In this document: piece by piece, positions 61,013-64,000 of the stretch | Numbering within the stretch: the stretch's first letter is position 1 | How the letters are laid out: each line of letters starts with the position of its first letter | From: Floridanema aerugineum | GTDB taxonomy: Bacteria; Cyanobacteriota; Cyanobacteriia; Cyanobacteriales; Aerosakkonemataceae | DNA: 64,000 nucleotides | Direction of reading: 5' to 3' | NCBI RefSeq assembly: GCF_041929345.1 | Contig: NZ_JBHFNQ010000219.1 | Coordinates: 31,132 to 95,131, forward strand | Notes under the pieces: generated by a model | What the model was told of the DNA's origin: nothing | Database searches by the model: none | The model's input: only the letters and a program-made list of their open reading frames with translations | Made by a program: the position numbers and the translations under genes

Positions 61013-62200
61013 TTCTTGTTTCCTAGAGCGTTGCTTTCTAGTAGAATTACTAGCGAGTCTTACACCCTCTCCACAAGCTTGAAATTCCGTATGCCCTACG
61101 GTATTTGTTGACAGGATTCTCATCCCTTCTGACCGCAAATTCTTCGCTGCGTTCTCATCCCTATCGTGATGGGTAAGGCATTTAGGACAAACCCATTCTC
61201 TATCTTTTAAGGTGAGAGAATCATTCTTATATTTGCAACAATTACAAAGCTTTCTACTGGGAAAGAACCTGTTAACTTCTACAAGCATTCCGCCAACTCT
61301 TTTTAGTTTGTAGTCCCAGAAATTAACTAGCATCCCAAATCCAGAATCTAATACAGATTTGGCTTTGTTGGTACGTGCTAATCCTTTTACACAAAGGCTC
61401 TCTACTACAATAGTTTTATTTTCACTGACTAACTTATGAGAGAGTTTATGGAGAAAGTCTTGCCTTGTATATGTGATTTTCTGGTGAACCTTGGCTACTC
61501 TTTTTACCTGTCTTTTACGATTATTAGAACCTTTCTTTTTTCGAGACAATGATTGTTGTCTGGGTCTTAATCCCTTGGCGTACTTCTTGGTAGCACGAAT
61601 CGGTTCAACCTTGTAAGTTGTCTCGCCGTCAAACACCGTCACTAAGGAATTTAGACCTAGATCGATTCCTGAAATCTTGCCCTCTTTATTAGTTCGTACA
61701 TCTTCAACTTCAAACAAAATAGCGGCGAAATACTTATCAACACTGGATTTGCAAACAGTTACAGATTTGATTTTGCCAAGGTTATTTTTAGAAATTACTG
61801 CTTTGACAATTCCTAGTTTAGGAAGTTGTACGCTACCACTTTTAATCGAACAACCTGCTGGATAACGAAGCGATTGCTTTTGATGTTTGCTTTTGAACTT
61901 TGGGAATTTGGCTCGATGTTCAAAGAAGTTTTTGAACGCTGTTTCTAGGTTCTTTAGCGATTGCTGTAATGCCGAAGAAGATACTTCTTGCAACCAAATA
62001 TATTCTGCAACTTTCTTCAGTTGCGTCAAGTCTTTAGCCATATCGCAATAGCTTAGTCCCTTTCCCGTTTCTTGATCCTGAGTGTTGGTCTTATTTAGGT
62101 AATAATTCCAAACAAAGCGACAACAGCAAAAGTTTTTGGCTAAGGCTATTTGCTGTTCTTTATTCGGATACAGTCTTACCTTTAAAGCTGTCAACATCAC
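60989..62200 (-). CDS. tnpB: TnpB, RNA-guided nuclease of IS200/IS605 family
   Basis: A 403-residue protein. The RuvC residues are intact: D180 (SGIDLGL), E267 (IVVESLC) and D348 (HDRDENAAKN). The zinc ribbon has C319/C322 and C338/C341. The N-terminal LKVRLYPNKEQQIALAKNF is typical. TnpB uses a transposon-end RNA to cut DNA with a matching target beside a TAM, which helps keep the element. No disruption is seen, so it may be active. It stops 18 bases before the MidA-type start. Confidence 0.93.
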   Translation of the reverse strand: MMLTALKVRLYPNKEQQIALAKNFCCCRFVWNYYLNKTNTQDQETGKGLSYCDMAKDLTQLKKVAEYIWLQEVSSSALQQSLKNLETAFKNFFEHRAKFPKFKSKHQKQSLRYPAGCSIKSGSVQLPKLGIVKAVISKNNLGKIKSVTVCKSSVDKYFAAILFEVEDVRTNKEGKISGIDLGLNSLVTVFDGETTYKVEPIRATKKYAKGLRPRQQSLSRKKKGSNNRKRQVKRVAKVHQKITYTRQDFLHKLSHKLVSENKTIVVESLCVKGLARTNKAKSVLDSGFGMLVNFWDYKLKRVGGMLVEVNRFFPSRKLCNCCKYKNDSLTLKDREWVCPKCLTHHDRDENAAKNLRSEGMRILSTNTVGHTEFQACGEGVRLASNSTRKQRSRKQESPVTPSV

Positions 62201-62471
62201 TCATTAATCCAATAAATTACTAATAGTATAATCTGGGAAAACACTTGCGTCAAACTATATTGATTCGCTACGACTTCGGCGTGAGTTAAGTCGAACGCTC
62301 AATCTGAGTTTTAAAGTTGCAATTCATCTCCCCTAAAACTGCGTTGTGATGGAACTTTTCTTGCTCCATTTAGATAATTATAAAAATAATTAGTTGTGAA
62401 TTTTGAGCCTTGAATTTCGAGTCCTCATAACTTTATTAACTCAAAACTCAAAACTCAAAACTCAAAACTTC
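62201..62471. other. intergenic region with element end and heptamer repeat
   Basis: These 271 bases hold the probable left end of the tnpB element, and a short tandem repeat of CTCAAAA (62439-62468, about four units) immediately next to the ndhH stop. No gene is supported. Confidence 0.5.
62439..62468. repeat. heptanucleotide short tandem repeat
   Basis: ACTCAAA repeated four times in phase. Heptamer STRR repeats are typical of filamentous cyanobacteria. It lies 3 bases from the 3' end of ndhH. Confidence 0.75.
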
Positions 62472-63656
62472 CTAACGGTCTACCGAACCCATGATAATGT
62501 CGATACTGCCCAAAATCGCCACAATATCAGCAACCTTCACACCCTTTAACAGGTGAGGCAGAATTTGCAGATTCACAAAATCAGCAGCGCGAATTTTCCA
62601 GCGCCAAGGGAACACATTGTCATCACCAATCAGGTAAATTCCCAATTCCCCTTTACCACTTTCCACACGGGCGTAGTACTCACCTTTAGGAATTTTGAAA
62701 GTTGGGGCGACTTTTTTGGCGATGTACTGATAATCGAAACCATTCCACTCAGATTTCGGCCCACCTGCCAACCGCTTCGCTTCCAAATTCTCATAAGGGC
62801 CACCGGGAAGACCTTTTAAAGCTTGGCGAAGAATCTTTACCGACTCCCGCATTTCCCGAATTCTCACCAAATAGCGGGCGAGACAATCACCAGTAGTTTC
62901 ATAATGCACTTCCCAATCGAAGTCATCATAACATTCGTAGTGGTCAACCTTTCGCAAATCCCACTTCACGCCAGAACCGCGTAACGTTGGGCCAGAAAGA
63001 CCCCAATTAATCGCCTCTTCGCGGGTGATAGTACCCACACCTTCAGTCCGTCGCCGGAAAATCGGGTTATCTGTGATCAAGCGTTCGTATTCGTCAACCA
63101 CAGGCATAAAGTAGTCGCAGAAATCGTAACACTTATCCACCCAACCGTAAGGTAAATCTACCGCTACTCCCCCAATGCGGAAGTAGTTGTTATTCACCAT
63201 CCGATAACCTGTCGCCGCTTCCCACAAATCGTAAATATATTCCCGTTCCCGGAAAATGTAGAAAAACGGAGTTTGTGCGCCAACGTCAGCCAAAAATGGG
63301 CCAAGCCACAATAAATGGTTCGCAATGCGGTTCAACTCCAGCATAATCACCCGAATATAGCTGGCGCGTTTGGGAACTTCAATTCCCGCCAACTTTTCCG
63401 GCGCATTCACGGTGACAGCTTCGTTGAACATCCCTTCCGCATAGTCCCAACGACTAACGTAAGGAACATACATAATATTGGTGCGGTTCTCGGCAATTTT
63501 CTCCATGCCGCGATGTAGGTAGCCAATTACAGGTTCACAATCAACTACATCTTCCCCATCTAAAGTAACAATCAACCGCAGTACCCCGTGCATCGAGGGA
63601 TGGTGCGGCCCCATGTTCAGAACCATTGGTTCTGTTCTCGTTTCGATTCTTGCCAT
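62472..63656 (-). CDS. ndhH: NAD(P)H-quinone oxidoreductase subunit H (NdhH)
   Basis: A 394-residue protein, full length. It is the 49-kDa-type subunit of cyanobacterial NDH-1, which takes electrons from ferredoxin to plastoquinone in respiration and cyclic electron flow. Signatures are MGPHHPSMHGVLRLIVTLDGE, GYLHRGMEKIAENRT and the C-terminal LPHLLKGVKVADIVAILGSI, ending in VDR. It lacks bacterial NuoD-type extensions. It is transcribed alone; no other ndh genes are in the window. Confidence 0.97.
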   Translation of the reverse strand: MARIETRTEPMVLNMGPHHPSMHGVLRLIVTLDGEDVVDCEPVIGYLHRGMEKIAENRTNIMYVPYVSRWDYAEGMFNEAVTVNAPEKLAGIEVPKRASYIRVIMLELNRIANHLLWLGPFLADVGAQTPFFYIFREREYIYDLWEAATGYRMVNNNYFRIGGVAVDLPYGWVDKCYDFCDYFMPVVDEYERLITDNPIFRRRTEGVGTITREEAINWGLSGPTLRGSGVKWDLRKVDHYECYDDFDWEVHYETTGDCLARYLVRIREMRESVKILRQALKGLPGGPYENLEAKRLAGGPKSEWNGFDYQYIAKKVAPTFKIPKGEYYARVESGKGELGIYLIGDDNVFPWRWKIRAADFVNLQILPHLLKGVKVADIVAILGSIDIIMGSVDR

Positions 63657-63864
63657 AGAACAGCAATTTTTAAATTTTGTTTCGTTGCCTTAATTATATT
63701 GGCTTATGAATCGACCTTTGAGCTAGGACAGGCATACAAAATTCTATGGTAACAGTTGACTTGGCTTAGGCATGATAGAAGGCTCCAGGGCAGAAGGCAG
63801 AAGGAAAGAAAGCTTTTTCAACTACTCTTATAGTTCATAAAACCATAGACAAATATCTCAGGTC

Positions 63865-64000
63865 TTATTTTGTAGGTGTGATCCTCACTGGGCAAACTAC
63901 AATGCCCTCTATCCCATCGTCAAAGACATTTGGGACTGCTTTTCTCATGATGTTATAACTTCCATTCACATCTGCATTCAGCTTCTTTCCTGTACTGGAT
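63865..64000 (-). CDS. tnpB: 3' end of a second TnpB (IS200/IS605 family), partial
   Basis: Hand-translated from the minus strand; the first codons lie beyond the window. The visible 44 residues read STGKKLNADVNGSYNIMRK and continue to EGIVVCPVRITPTK, then stop. NADVNGSYN is the third RuvC motif. The sequence and the style of the tail differ from the TnpB at 60989, so this is a different element, perhaps with its right-end RNA in the 200 bases towards ndhH. Confidence 0.8.
   Translation of the reverse strand, partial: SSTGKKLNADVNGSYNIMRKAVPNVFDDGIEGIVVCPVRITPTK

Larger units (their letters stand above)
60977..62300 (-). mobile_element. IS200/IS605-type element carrying tnpB only
   Basis: A tnpB gene flanked by likely subterminal hairpins: at the right end 60982-61012, and near the left end a CGACTT/AAGTCG stem in the span about 62267-62295. 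There is no tnpA, so it would need a helper transposase to move. The exact ends are not determined; I place the right end near 60977 (GTGTCAAT on the minus strand). Confidence 0.5.

Overview
The window is cyanobacterial chromosome. The octamer GCGATCGC (HIP1) recurs throughout, and the genes include cyanobacterial markers: a divergent sufR/sufBCDS locus with SufR operators, ndhH of the NDH-1 complex, a two-domain arginine dihydrolase (ArgZ/AgrE), DUF29, DUF928 and CHASE2-cyclase proteins, and a CcmS-like protein. Short tandem heptamer repeats and dispersed palindromes suggest a filamentous or otherwise repeat-rich lineage. I cannot name a species. I recognised no tRNA or rRNA.

Layout. 1-2.5 kb: a TacA/TacT-type toxin-antitoxin pair cut by the window edge, a DUF29 protein and an RHH-like/HNH pair. 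2.5-5.7 kb: argZ with its own terminator, and a GDSL lipoprotein. 6-9.1 kb: a signalling module made of a soluble class III cyclase, a membrane haem sensor (DUF3365 plus HAMP) and a PhnD-like lipoprotein. 9.2-14.7 kb: a P450 gene with its middle deleted, an MBL-fold hydrolase overlapping aroC, a CcmS-like protein, an alpha/beta hydrolase, and DUF928 followed by a CHASE2 cyclase (14.7-17.0 kb). 17.0-43.0 kb: a surface-polysaccharide cluster, almost all on the + strand, with about a dozen glycosyltransferases, four SAM methyltransferases, two FkbM methyltransferases, two sugar-nucleotide epimerases, a GtrA-GT2 fusion, an O-antigen ligase/polymerase-like protein, and two gene remnants. No flippase or ABC exporter is visible.

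43.0-48.7 kb: tspO, then a toxin/antitoxin island among HIP1-rich repeats. On the - strand, a small unknown protein is followed by a deaminase-fold toxin with an apparent frameshift and an Imm1 immunity gene. This toxin is only apparent when two reading frames are joined. A paralogue of the small protein sits beside hicBA, and a YgiT/DUF4258 pair lies further along. 49.0-55.6 kb: the suf iron-sulfur locus with sufR divergent and two CAAC-N6-GTTG-type sites between sufR and sufB. 55.6-64 kb: a DUF4177-like gene with an in-frame stop, a PIN toxin-antitoxin pair, a methyltransferase, pfkA and an aspartoacylase-family gene bracketed by two copies of a 22-23 bp inverted repeat, a MidA-type methyltransferase with a TnpB element inserted just upstream of its start, ndhH, and the 3' end of a second tnpB.

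The most unusual items are the frameshifted deaminase toxin with its paralogous companion family, the divergent haem-sensor/PhnD/cyclase module, the two cyclases with Glu at the purine-selecting position, and the TnpB element whose predicted guide would read into the start of its neighbour.
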